Shown here piece after piece: positions 24,438 to 32,245 of a stretch of DNA of 44,048 nt. The stretch is from an uncultured Clostridia bacterium (lineage in GTDB: Bacteria; Bacillota; Clostridia; Christensenellales; Borkfalkiaceae): contig CALVMH010000015.1 of assembly GCA_944343275.1 (NCBI GenBank), positions 1 through 44,048 of the forward strand, given 5' to 3'. Within the stretch, counting starts at the first letter, position 1. Every line of letters begins with the position of its first letter. The notes under the pieces were generated by a model. The model had not been told where the DNA came from, did no database searches, and worked only from the letters and a program-made list of their open reading frames with translations. A program made the position numbers and the translations under genes.

Positions 24438-25673
24438 ATGGAAGGTATCATAGGAACCTCTTTGCTTGCCGCAAGCCTTTCCGATGGTGCACAATATTTG
24501 TGTACGGCCGTTTTGGTGATCATCTGCGTTCTCATCGTGGCAAATATATCCGTCACGATACGGCAGAAATATCGGCGGCGCAACGAAATGGCGGATACGA
24601 GTGCTGCTGTGGAGCATTACGGTGCGGCGGATCAAACCGCCTCTTTGCAAGGAAGCCGGGAACCTGTTGCAGATCCGTCGGCGGGCATCTTCGCGGCACA
24701 AGCCGCCGCAATGGCGGCAGGCGAGGAGTTGGCGGCTGCGTCGGCGGAACAGGGGGCGGCGGGACGGCTTTTGGCGGACTCTTTGTTGCCGTTCCCCCTT
24801 GCGGGAACTTCCCGAATCGTTTACGGGAATTACGACAGGTCCTTCCTCGCCCGCCTGCTCCTTGCCGCAGGCACCGTCAAGGCGTATTATGCCGAACTTG
24901 CAAACGACCTGCTCGGATACAAAAACGTGCGCTGCCGCATCTCATGGGCGTGTGCCTCGTTTGTGTGCGGCAGGCGCATTCTTGCCAAAATTGCCATAAA
25001 GGGCAAAACACTCTGTCTCCATCTTCCGCTTGACCCTGCCGCATACGTTCATACCAAGTATGGCGCGATCGACGTGTCCGAAGTGAAAAAATATGCTGCC
25101 GTGCCGACGCGGCTGAAAGTCCGTTCGCCGCGGGGCGTGAAATACGCGCGGCAGCTGATTTCGCTCGCGGCAAAGGAACGGTCTCTCGTTCGCGGGGAAA
25201 CGGGATGCTTGACGGCGGCGGATTTTCCCTATGAACCGTTCGCATCGCTCTTTGCGCGCGGGCTGATCAAACTGCGCACCAAAGGCGGTGTGCCGCTTGA
25301 AGACGGCGATACGCTCGCATGGGCGGGGATCGAACGCAGGGAGCGCGTGTCTGCTGCCGAAGTCAGGCAGATCGCCCTGCCCGAACAGACGATGCGGTTG
25401 GAGACGGTGTCGTCGTCGGGGCACACGCGCCGTGCCCGGTCGGGCAAAAAATGTATCGTGAATATCGATACGCTGTCCGCACATTTTTCGGCGGGGGACA
25501 CGGTAGATATCGCGGCAATGAAAGAAAAGGGGCTGATTTCTCGGAAAGAGAAGGCTGTAAAGGTGCTGGCACGCGGCGTGATCGGCAAACCGCTCACCGT
25601 GATAGCGGACGACTTTTCCGCCGATGCCGTGAAAATGATCGTTCTCACGGGCGGAAAGGTGTTTCTGTCTTGA
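24438..25673 (+). CDS. Membrane-anchored protein with L15-like C-terminal domain
   Basis: A 411-residue protein of no named family. One transmembrane helix (about residues 18-38, LCTAVLVIICVLIVANISV) is followed by an Ala-rich linker (50-115). A central domain (about 125-245; SRIVYGNYDRSFLARLLLA ... YYAELANDLLGYKNVRCRISW ... IAIKGKTLCLHLPLDP) recalls an uncharacterised domain I associate from memory with Clostridia. The C-terminal 75 residues (336-411; KKCIVNIDTLSAHFSAGDTVDIAAMKEKGLI ... IGKPLTVIADDFSADAVKMI) read like the core of ribosomal protein uL15/L18e. It starts 9 bp after the surface-protein stop with AAGGAGG, so the two are one operon. It is not the ribosomal L15 itself: too long, membrane-anchored and outside an r-protein cluster. 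Function unknown. Confidence 0.82.
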   Translation: MEGIIGTSLLAASLSDGAQYLCTAVLVIICVLIVANISVTIRQKYRRRNEMADTSAAVEHYGAADQTASLQGSREPVADPSAGIFAAQAAAMAAGEELAAASAEQGAAGRLLADSLLPFPLAGTSRIVYGNYDRSFLARLLLAAGTVKAYYAELANDLLGYKNVRCRISWACASFVCGRRILAKIAIKGKTLCLHLPLDPAAYVHTKYGAIDVSEVKKYAAVPTRLKVRSPRGVKYARQLISLAAKERSLVRGETGCLTAADFPYEPFASLFARGLIKLRTKGGVPLEDGDTLAWAGIERRERVSAAEVRQIALPEQTMRLETVSSSGHTRRARSGKKCIVNIDTLSAHFSAGDTVDIAAMKEKGLISRKEKAVKVLARGVIGKPLTVIADDFSADAVKMIVLTGGKVFLS

Positions 25674-25698
25674 TGCGATGAGAGCATCTGCGGACCAA

Positions 25699-25728
25699 AA
25701 CAACGGGGCAGCGCTGCCCCGTTGTTCT
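25699..25728 (+). terminator. Terminator of the surface-protein operon
   Basis: A perfect 28-bp palindrome: AACAACGGGGCAGC at 25699-25712 and its complement at 25713-25726, preceded by A and ending in GTTGTTCT. Confidence 0.8.
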
Positions 25729-25787
25729 CTGTAAAAAGCCCGTTTTGAGCGCTATACAAATATTTATGTTGTCAGATGAAAAATCCC

Positions 25788-25816
25788 TTGCTTTTTTTAT
25801 GTAAATGGTGTAAGAT
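25788..25816 (+). promoter_or_regulatory. Candidate promoter of tRNA-Arg
   Basis: TTGCTT at 25788-25793 and TAAGAT at 25811-25816 with 17-bp spacing. The 145 bases to the tRNA contain hairpins (GCCGTTC.../GAACGGC near 25840 and CCCCGTTG/CAACGG near 25898) and no convincing gene. Confidence 0.55.
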
Positions 25817-25961
25817 ATCTTCGTTGTGAAAAGCCGTTCCGTGCAGAACGGCATGCACGCTTCCTGAGGGACCGTTGTGGGAGCGCCCCGTTGCTTGGCA
25901 ACGGCACGAGCCCCAACGGGGCGAAGTATTCCCGCCGCGGGAATCGAAGAATAAATATGAT

Positions 25962-26036
25962 GCTTCCGTAGTTAAATGGATATAACAGCCCCCTCCTAAG
26001 GGGCCGTTGTGGGTTCGATTCCCGCCGGGAGTACCA
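25962..26036 (+). tRNA. tRNA-Arg (anticodon CCT)
   Basis: Acceptor strands GCTTCCG and CGGGAGT pair with two G-U wobbles. The anticodon stem is GCCCC/GGGGC with loop CTCCTAA, giving anticodon CCT for AGG arginine codons. The T-arm holds TTCGATT and CCA is encoded at 26034-26036. Confidence 0.95.
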
Positions 26037-26040
26037 AAGG

Positions 26041-26070
26041 GGCGCCCCTGCTTGTGCAGGGGCGCTCTTT
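26041..26070 (+). terminator. Terminator of tRNA-Arg
   Basis: A perfect 10-bp stem pairs 26042-26051 with 26056-26065 around TTGT, followed by TCTTTT. Confidence 0.85.
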
Positions 26071-26222
26071 TGATATTTCAATAGGGGAGGACCGGCCGCG
26101 CAAAGCGCGGCGGTTCGCCCGTATCACGCCGGCGCATTCGGAACGGCGCATTTTTTATTATATCAACTTTGATTTGATTTCAGAAACAGTAATATATTAT
26201 AAAAACGCGCGCAAATGTAACT

Positions 26223-26251
26223 ACCACCCCGCACGGACGGGGTGGTATAAT
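26223..26251 (+). promoter_or_regulatory. Hairpin overlapping a TATAAT box before the Gfo/Idh/MocA gene
   Basis: A 9-bp stem (ACCACCCCG at 26223-26231 with 26238-26246) is followed by ATAATTTTT. It could be a terminator for upstream readthrough, but its right arm merges with a perfect TATAAT at 26246-26251, so it could equally be an operator over the promoter of the gene at 26282. No good -35 is visible 17 bp upstream. The AT-rich stretch at 26155-26205 holds nothing I can define. Confidence 0.45.
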
Positions 26252-26281
26252 TTTTGTGAATGAAAGTCTGGGAGGAATTTC

Positions 26282-27508
26282 ATGAACAGGGTAAAGACAG
26301 CGGTGATCGGGCTTGGCTGCCGCGGGAGTTTGCTTGCATCGATCATTGCAGATATGGAAGAGGCAGCGATCGTCCGCGTATGCGATCTCTATGAGGACAG
26401 ACAGGCGGATGCCGCCTCGATGATCGAAAAGAAGAGCGGTCACAGGCCGAAAAAATGCACGGACTATCATGAGATCTTGTGCGATCCCGAAGTGGAAGCC
26501 GTGATCATTGCGGCATCGTGGGAGGCGCATATCCCGATCGCGGCAGAGTGTATGCGTGCGGGCAAGATCACTGCACTGGAAGTGGGCGGGGCGTACTCCG
26601 TTGACGATTGCAGGCGTCTTGTGGAGACGTACGAGCAGACGCGAACTCCCTTCATGTTTTTGGAAAACTGCTGCTACGGCAAGTTTGAATTGCTCTCCAC
26701 GTCGCTTGCGAGAAGAGGGCTTCTCGGGGAGATCGTTTACTGTCACGGCGCTTACGGTCACGATCTCAGGGCGGAAGTGCTGGGCGGAAACGTCAACCGT
26801 CACTATCGGCTGAACAACTATCTGAAGCGCAACTGCGAAAATTATCCGACGCATGAGCTCGGGCCCATTGCGCGTCTGCTCGGCATCAACCGCGGGAACA
26901 GAATGTGCCGCCTCGTCAGCGTGTCGTCGCGGGCGGCGGGGCTGAAGGAATTTTCCTATTCGTCGCGCAATCCCGATCCATCGCTTGCGGGGCAGACCTT
27001 TGCGCAGGGGGACATCGTCAATACCCTCATCACCTGCGAGGACGGTACGACGATCTCGTTAAAACTCGATACAACGCTCCCGCGCTATTATTCCCGCGAA
27101 TTTACGGTAAGGGGGTCAAAGGGGTGCTGTCTGCAGGACATTGACGCCGTTCTTCTGGACGACGAGGGCCTGGAAGAGTATTTTGAGCCCGTTGACTCCG
27201 TGAAAAAATATCTCGGGAATGCGGAACAGTTTTCGGAATATCTGCCCGATATCTGGAAAAACGTGGAGCGGGACAGGCTTCGCTGCGGACACGGCGGCAT
27301 GGACTATCTCATGCTACGCGAATTTTTCCGTGCCGTGCAGGCGGGGCGGCCGATGCCGATCGACGTGTATGACGCAGCCGCATGGATGGCAGTCACGCCG
27401 CTCTCGGAGCAATCGATCGGGCAGGGCGGTGCGGCCGTCGAAGTGCCCGATTTCACGAACGGGCGCTGGAAAACGACAAAGAATGAGGACGTGGTTCCGC
27501 TCGGCTGA
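26282..27508 (+). CDS. Gfo/Idh/MocA family protein, GH109-like
   Basis: A 408-residue cytosolic protein. The Rossmann NAD-binding motif is AVIGLGCRGS near residues 7-16, then DPEVEAVIIAASWEAHIPIAAECMRAGK and LEVGGAYSVDDC. The C-terminal part has THELGPIARLL, the GHGGMDYLMLREF segment and PIDVYDAAAWMAVTPLSEQSIGQGGAAVEVPDF. This ending is characteristic of GH109-type members, which cleave alpha-N-acetylgalactosamine by an NAD-dependent oxidation/elimination mechanism. Whether it is a glycosidase or a simple sugar oxidoreductase cannot be settled here. A strong GGGAGGA precedes the ATG. It converges with the AraC gene, only 5 bp apart, beside a glycan operon, which supports a role in GalNAc-glycan breakdown. 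Confidence 0.88.
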   Translation: MNRVKTAVIGLGCRGSLLASIIADMEEAAIVRVCDLYEDRQADAASMIEKKSGHRPKKCTDYHEILCDPEVEAVIIAASWEAHIPIAAECMRAGKITALEVGGAYSVDDCRRLVETYEQTRTPFMFLENCCYGKFELLSTSLARRGLLGEIVYCHGAYGHDLRAEVLGGNVNRHYRLNNYLKRNCENYPTHELGPIARLLGINRGNRMCRLVSVSSRAAGLKEFSYSSRNPDPSLAGQTFAQGDIVNTLITCEDGTTISLKLDTTLPRYYSREFTVRGSKGCCLQDIDAVLLDDEGLEEYFEPVDSVKKYLGNAEQFSEYLPDIWKNVERDRLRCGHGGMDYLMLREFFRAVQAGRPMPIDVYDAAAWMAVTPLSEQSIGQGGAAVEVPDFTNGRWKTTKNEDVVPLG

Positions 27509-27513
27509 ACGGC

Positions 27514-28422
27514 TCAGACCTTATTGAAGTTTGTATCGCAATAGGTATCGCTGTTCTGCACAAATTTCTTATATTGCAGAGGCGTCATCCCGGTCATCTT
27601 TTTGAACTGTGAGCAGAAGTACTGAATGGTGTCGAACCCGAGGCAGTCGCTGATCTCGCGGAAGGACATCTTGTTTTCGACGATCAGCTCCTGCGCCCTC
27701 TGGATGCGCATCTTGATGAAATAATTGATGACGGATTCGCCCGTAAATTCCTTGAAGATCGCCGAGATGCGCGACACGCTGTATCCGACCTTTTTTGCGA
27801 TCCGTTCCAGGCTGATCTTTTCGCACAGATGGTCCGCAAGGAAGTTGATGACGGACAGGACCGCCGAATTCATTTTGCTCGATTCGCTGTTTTTCAAATC
27901 GATCTCGTCGTTATTGCTCCGTATCAGACGGATGAGCAGCAGTTCGAGAAGATTTTTCACCGCCTGATGCGCGGCAAACTTCACCGTCTGGAATTTTTTC
28001 ATTGCGGGAATGTGGTTTTTCCCCGCAACGATGGTCGTTCCGTCGTTGACAATGTTGAACATGTAGCTCTGCGAGACATGGTCCAGCTCGATGGGACGGT
28101 CGGAAACGGGCAGGATGAGGGTATCGTCCTCGGCGGTGAAACTGATGATGTTCACATAGCAGGGAACGTTGTCTGCGCGGATCTTGTGCGGGAGCCACGG
28201 TTTGTGCAGGATGCACATTCCGCCGCGGAGCGTCTCCGTGTAATCGGACGTCTCCACGACGACGCGCCCCGACTGCACGAACACGATCTCCCACGGGGCG
28301 TGTTTCTCGCCGATGTAGGAAAATTTCGGCGTATAGTAATAGGAATACACGCAAAAGAGCTGCCGGACGGAGACGGTCGGCGGCAGTTCGGTCGGAATGA
28401 GTTCGACGGTCCTGACGTTCAT
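27514..28422 (-). CDS. AraC family transcriptional regulator
   Basis: A 302-residue regulator. An N-terminal cupin-like sensing domain (about residues 25-160; APWEIVFVQSGRVVVETSDYTETLRGGMCILHKPWLPHKI) precedes the C-terminal double helix-turn-helix (about 195-295; ISLERIAKKVGYSVSRISAIFKEFTGESVINYFIKMRIQRAQELI and SFREISDCLGFDTIQYFCSQFKKMTGMTPLQYKKF). It is divergently transcribed from the sugar transporter operon at 28588, the usual layout for a local activator responding to a sugar. Strong promoter at 28453-28481 and GGGAGAT Shine-Dalgarno. The inducer is unknown, presumably a product of the glycan handled by the operon. Confidence 0.93.
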   Translation of the reverse strand: MNVRTVELIPTELPPTVSVRQLFCVYSYYYTPKFSYIGEKHAPWEIVFVQSGRVVVETSDYTETLRGGMCILHKPWLPHKIRADNVPCYVNIISFTAEDDTLILPVSDRPIELDHVSQSYMFNIVNDGTTIVAGKNHIPAMKKFQTVKFAAHQAVKNLLELLLIRLIRSNNDEIDLKNSESSKMNSAVLSVINFLADHLCEKISLERIAKKVGYSVSRISAIFKEFTGESVINYFIKMRIQRAQELIVENKMSFREISDCLGFDTIQYFCSQFKKMTGMTPLQYKKFVQNSDTYCDTNFNKV

Positions 28423-28452
28423 GGTGTTTTATCTCCCGTGCAAGTTTGTTTT

Positions 28453-28481
28453 ATCATAGCACAATTTCGAAATAATGTCAA
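28453..28481 (-). promoter_or_regulatory. Promoter of the AraC gene
   Basis: On the minus strand, TTGACA (complement of 28476-28481) and TATGAT (complement of 28453-28458) with a 17-bp spacer. The opposite-strand promoter for the transporter operon is not obvious; only -10-like TATGAT/TAAGAT around 28548-28560 lack a matching -35, as expected for an activator-dependent promoter. Confidence 0.82.
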
Positions 28482-28587
28482 TAATTTATTTTTTATAAGA
28501 AGATATTATAAAAAATTGCCAAGATAAAACTAACAACCGCCGAAAATGTATGATAAGATAAAAATACGAATGATAAGGAGGAATGGT

Positions 28588-29637
28588 ATGGAAGCAGAAT
28601 TCGAAGATGCTTTGGAACATGCCGCGCAGGGCGAAACACAGCCGCAGCAGGCAGCACCGCAGGCATCGTTACAGGACGTTCTGAGCGATTCGCCCGATCA
28701 GGTGCCGCCGCAGAACGACCTTGCCAAAAAGACAAAATCTGCCATGAAGCGGCGGGAGACGCTCTTTCTCATCTGTATTCTTGCGCTGCCCGTGCTCAAC
28801 TGGATCGTATTCTGGCTGAGTGTCAACGTCAGCTCTTTTGCCCTTGCCTTTCAGGACAATACGGGGGAGTGGAGCCTCATCAACTTTACGCTCTTCTGGG
28901 ATGAGCTGACCTCTCCCTACGGCGATACGGTCGGCATGGCGATCCTCAATACCCTCAAATATTTTGCGGTGAACCTGCTGCTCATCTTCCCGCTGACGCT
29001 TGTCATGAGTTACTTCATCTACAAGCGGGTGGCGGGGTATCGCTTGTTCCGCGTCATCTTTTTCCTGCCTGCGATCATTTCCGGCATCGTGCTCGTGAGC
29101 GTGTATTCCAACATGATCTCCCCGACGGGGCCCATCGGTGCATTGCTCAAAGCCATGGGGGTGCAAATGCCTGAGGCAGGGTTCCTGCTCGATCCGAATA
29201 CGGCGACGCCCGCCATTCTCATTTACTGCGTCTGGACGGGCTTCACGACGAACATGATCATCGTCAGCAGCGCGATGTCGCGCATTCCCGTGGAGGTGCT
29301 CGAATCCGCGCGCCTCGACGGTTGTTCTGCGTTCAAGGAGCTCATCTTTCTCATTCTGCCGATGATCTGGTCGTCCGTGTCGACGCTCGTCATCTTCCTT
29401 CTGACGGGGATCTTCAACGCGAGCGGTCCCATTCTCCTGTTCCATCCGGACGGCGGCTACAATACGATGACGCTCTCCTTCTGGATTTATCTGCAGGTAT
29501 ACGGCGGCGGGTCATACGGCGGAACGGGCAACTACGGGCTGGTGTCCTGTGCGGGTCTCATCTTCACCTGTATCGGCGTGCCGTTCATCCTGCTTGTCCG
29601 TCATTTCATCGAAAAAATTCCGGCTGTGGAATATTGA
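28588..29637 (+). CDS. Sugar ABC transporter permease, MalF-type
   Basis: A 349-residue inner-membrane permease of the carbohydrate CUT1 type. A Gln/Ala-rich cytosolic N-terminus of about 50 residues precedes six predicted helices. The EAA-type loop that contacts the ATPase is EVLESARLDGCSAFKELIFLILPMIW near residue 248. The start is the ATG at 28588 after AAGGAGG; the frame is open upstream to 28546 but that lacks a ribosome site. First gene of the long glycan operon, followed 13 bp later by the second permease. No ATPase gene follows, so a multi-use MsmX/UgpC-type ATPase encoded elsewhere is expected. Confidence 0.93.
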   Translation: MEAEFEDALEHAAQGETQPQQAAPQASLQDVLSDSPDQVPPQNDLAKKTKSAMKRRETLFLICILALPVLNWIVFWLSVNVSSFALAFQDNTGEWSLINFTLFWDELTSPYGDTVGMAILNTLKYFAVNLLLIFPLTLVMSYFIYKRVAGYRLFRVIFFLPAIISGIVLVSVYSNMISPTGPIGALLKAMGVQMPEAGFLLDPNTATPAILIYCVWTGFTTNMIIVSSAMSRIPVEVLESARLDGCSAFKELIFLILPMIWSSVSTLVIFLLTGIFNASGPILLFHPDGGYNTMTLSFWIYLQVYGGGSYGGTGNYGLVSCAGLIFTCIGVPFILLVRHFIEKIPAVEY

Positions 29638-29650
29638 GGGAGGGGAGACG

Positions 29651-30559
29651 ATGAAAATTTTCAAAAAGAAGATCCGCGAATCCTCCATCCTCTATCAGCG
29701 CTCCAAAGGGGAGAAGGTGCTCTTTGCCATCATCTTTACGCTGTTTTTCCTGTATGCCGCGTCGCTGATCCTGCCGCTTTTGTGGCTGCTCATCAATTCC
29801 TTGCAGGACAGGGTCGTCTACGAAGTCAATCTTACCCTCGGCAACGCGTTTGATTTTCCGGAAAAGCCGCATTGGGAAAATTATTCCTATGCCTTCACGC
29901 AGTTGAGCTACAACGGCGCGAACATCTTCCTGATGTTTTTCAACAGCATCTGGTACACGCTCTTTTATACCCTTGGCGGCGTGCTGATGAGCGCCTTCAC
30001 GGGATACGCGCTCGCCAAATACCGTTTCAAACTGCGGGGCTTTATGTACGGCGTCATCATCTTCACGATGACCATCCCCACCGTCGGGACGACGGGCGCG
30101 CTCTTCAACCTCGTCTATAACATCCTGCATCTCTATGATACGCCGCTCTATGTGCTCTTGAAACACCTGTGCGGAACGGGGCTCAACTTCCTTGTGCTGT
30201 ACGGATTTTTCAAGAATGTCTCATGGAGCTATGCCGAGGCTGCGTTCATGGACGGCGCGGGGCATGCGCGCGTGTTTTTCAGTATCATGCTTCCGCAGGC
30301 GCTCCCCGCCATCGTGACGCTCAGCATCGTTTCGGGCATCGGGGCGTGGAACGACTATATGGACGTTCTCATGTATCTGCCGAGTTTTCCCACCATTGCG
30401 TCGGGCATGTACGGGGTCTCGCGGACGCTGCCGCGGGAAGGGTATTCCACCGTCTATTTTGCGGCGCTCGTCATCTCCATGCTGCCCATACTCATCGTGT
30501 TTACCTGTTTTTCCAACGTGATCATGAAAAATTTTGCCGTCGGCGGATTGAAAGGCTGA
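29651..30559 (+). CDS. Sugar ABC transporter permease, MalG-type
   Basis: A 302-residue permease with six hydrophobic helices. The EAA loop is SYAEAAFMDGAGHARVFFSIMLPQALP near residues 195-220. It ends NVIMKNFAVGGLKG, the usual MalG-type C-terminus. The ATG at 29651 follows GGAGGGGAGA; upstream in-frame sequence overlaps the MalF-type gene and is not used. It pairs with the preceding permease to form the membrane channel, and the solute-binding lipoprotein follows 22 bp later. Confidence 0.93.
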   Translation: MKIFKKKIRESSILYQRSKGEKVLFAIIFTLFFLYAASLILPLLWLLINSLQDRVVYEVNLTLGNAFDFPEKPHWENYSYAFTQLSYNGANIFLMFFNSIWYTLFYTLGGVLMSAFTGYALAKYRFKLRGFMYGVIIFTMTIPTVGTTGALFNLVYNILHLYDTPLYVLLKHLCGTGLNFLVLYGFFKNVSWSYAEAAFMDGAGHARVFFSIMLPQALPAIVTLSIVSGIGAWNDYMDVLMYLPSFPTIASGMYGVSRTLPREGYSTVYFAALVISMLPILIVFTCFSNVIMKNFAVGGLKG

Positions 30560-30581
30560 CGACTTATAAGGAGGAAATGTT

Positions 30582-32228
30582 ATGAAGAAAGCGGTTTCTG
30601 TTGCAGTCGCTGCATTGCTTGCGGGCACATCGCTTGCAGCGCTTGCCGGCTGCAAGCAGGTCGATTCGGATAACCCCGAAACGCTTGAAGTGTATGTCTG
30701 CAACCTCGGCTACGGCTATCAGTGGGCGGAGCAGATGCTTAACGCTTTCAAGGAAGAGGCGTGGGTGAAGGAAAAGTATCCCAATTTGCAGGTCGCGTTC
30801 AGTCAGGACGCCGTGGAACAAAATCCCAAGAATTGGCTGACCAATAACAGCACCGATTACGATGTCATCATGTGCACCAATCTGGAAGGATACCTCGGCG
30901 AGGGCAAGTCGACGGTGGACCTCACGCAGCTCGTCTATGAACAGAAGGTCCCGGGCGAGGACGTGACGTTCGCGGAGAAGATGTTCGATTCCGTTCTGGA
31001 ATCCAACCGCGACCCGTCGAGCACCGCCGAGGACCCGCACTACTACACGGCGACGTTTGCCTCCGGCATGACGGGTATCGCCTACAACGCGACCGTCCTT
31101 GCGGAGCTCGGCTTTGAGGAGCCCAACACGACGGACGAACTGTTCGCCATCTGCGAGAGCATCGCAACGGGCAAATATGTCGCGGGTGCATCGGGCAACT
31201 ATAAGGTGGGTGATTCGGTGAAAAAAGAGGTGTATTCGTCGGATACGGCGTTCATTACGTATGGTGTTTCCGCCTATGTCAACTATCTTGTGGAAGCATG
31301 GTGGGCGCAGTACGAGGGCGTGGAAAACTACGTCAATTATTTCAAGGGCATGGACAGCGATGGCAATCTTACGAGCGCGGTCGTCAACCAGACGGGCAAG
31401 CGGAAAGCGCTGGAAGTCACCGACGAGATGATGGACTACACCAGCCTTGTTGCTTCCGCCGAGCGTGATGCATACCGCCGCGCGCAGAACGCGGTCGTGC
31501 TCGGAACGGCGCTCTTCATGGCGAACGGCGATTGGTTCGACACGGAGGAGCGCGACTTCGCCGCCAACGCGCCCGGGGCGGGCGAAGTGCGCCTGATGAA
31601 TGCGCCCGTCGTGAGTTCCATCCGCGACCATACGCCCTCGATCAAGAACGACGCCACGCTCTCCCTCGTCGTAGAGGCGGTGGACAGCGGCTGCAACACG
31701 ATCGCGGAGGCGGAGGAGATGTTCTCCGAACTTGCTGACAAGGACATCACGGATACGGACTTCCAAACGGTGCACGACGCGCGCATGCTCGTCTATTCCA
31801 TCGGACCCCGCCACAACATTGTCATTCCCGAATGTTCTCCCGCCAAGGAGCTTGCGGCGGACTTCATTCTCTACATGGCGACGGACAAGTCCTTGGAGAC
31901 ATACGCTTCCGTCACGGGCGGCGCAAGCCTTCCCTTTGACTATGACTATGAACAGAACGCGACGCTCTGGAACAAATTTTCCGCAATGCAGCAGCAGCGT
32001 CTGACGCTGTTCACCGACCCCGACCTCAACATCATGCCCAATGTGGCGATGTATCCGCTCGTGCTGCGCGGCGGCTTCTCGCCGTGGAAGCCTTGCGGCA
32101 ATCCGGGGGACGAGTTCCTTACGTACAACGCGACGGCACAGTCGATCAACGATCAGATCATACAGTATTGGACGGAGAACAACAGTTCGCGCTTCAGGAC
32201 TGCCTGCACGCAAGCGGGGATCCGTTAA
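30582..32228 (+). CDS. Extracellular solute-binding lipoprotein (family 1, carbohydrate type)
   Basis: A 548-residue lipoprotein. The signal peptide ends LAGC with Cys24 as the lipid attachment site. The mature part follows the family 1 binding-protein pattern: EQMLNAFKEEAWVKEKYPNLQVAFS, then DYDVIMCTNLEGYL, a central hinge with TGIAYNATVLAELGFEEPNTTDELFAICESIA, and a C-terminal KELAADFILYMATDKSLETYA. It is long for the family, as often seen for oligosaccharide binders. It should deliver sugars to the two preceding permeases. AAGGAGG Shine-Dalgarno. Ligand not readable from the sequence. Confidence 0.92.
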   Translation: MKKAVSVAVAALLAGTSLAALAGCKQVDSDNPETLEVYVCNLGYGYQWAEQMLNAFKEEAWVKEKYPNLQVAFSQDAVEQNPKNWLTNNSTDYDVIMCTNLEGYLGEGKSTVDLTQLVYEQKVPGEDVTFAEKMFDSVLESNRDPSSTAEDPHYYTATFASGMTGIAYNATVLAELGFEEPNTTDELFAICESIATGKYVAGASGNYKVGDSVKKEVYSSDTAFITYGVSAYVNYLVEAWWAQYEGVENYVNYFKGMDSDGNLTSAVVNQTGKRKALEVTDEMMDYTSLVASAERDAYRRAQNAVVLGTALFMANGDWFDTEERDFAANAPGAGEVRLMNAPVVSSIRDHTPSIKNDATLSLVVEAVDSGCNTIAEAEEMFSELADKDITDTDFQTVHDARMLVYSIGPRHNIVIPECSPAKELAADFILYMATDKSLETYASVTGGASLPFDYDYEQNATLWNKFSAMQQQRLTLFTDPDLNIMPNVAMYPLVLRGGFSPWKPCGNPGDEFLTYNATAQSINDQIIQYWTENNSSRFRTACTQAGIR

Positions 32229-32245
32229 AAACAAGGAGGGAAATG

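Noticed and set aside
25797-26081. Minus-strand open frame over tRNA-Arg (WYSRRESNPQRPL)
   Set aside because: Antisense translation of the tRNA, a common false gene call.
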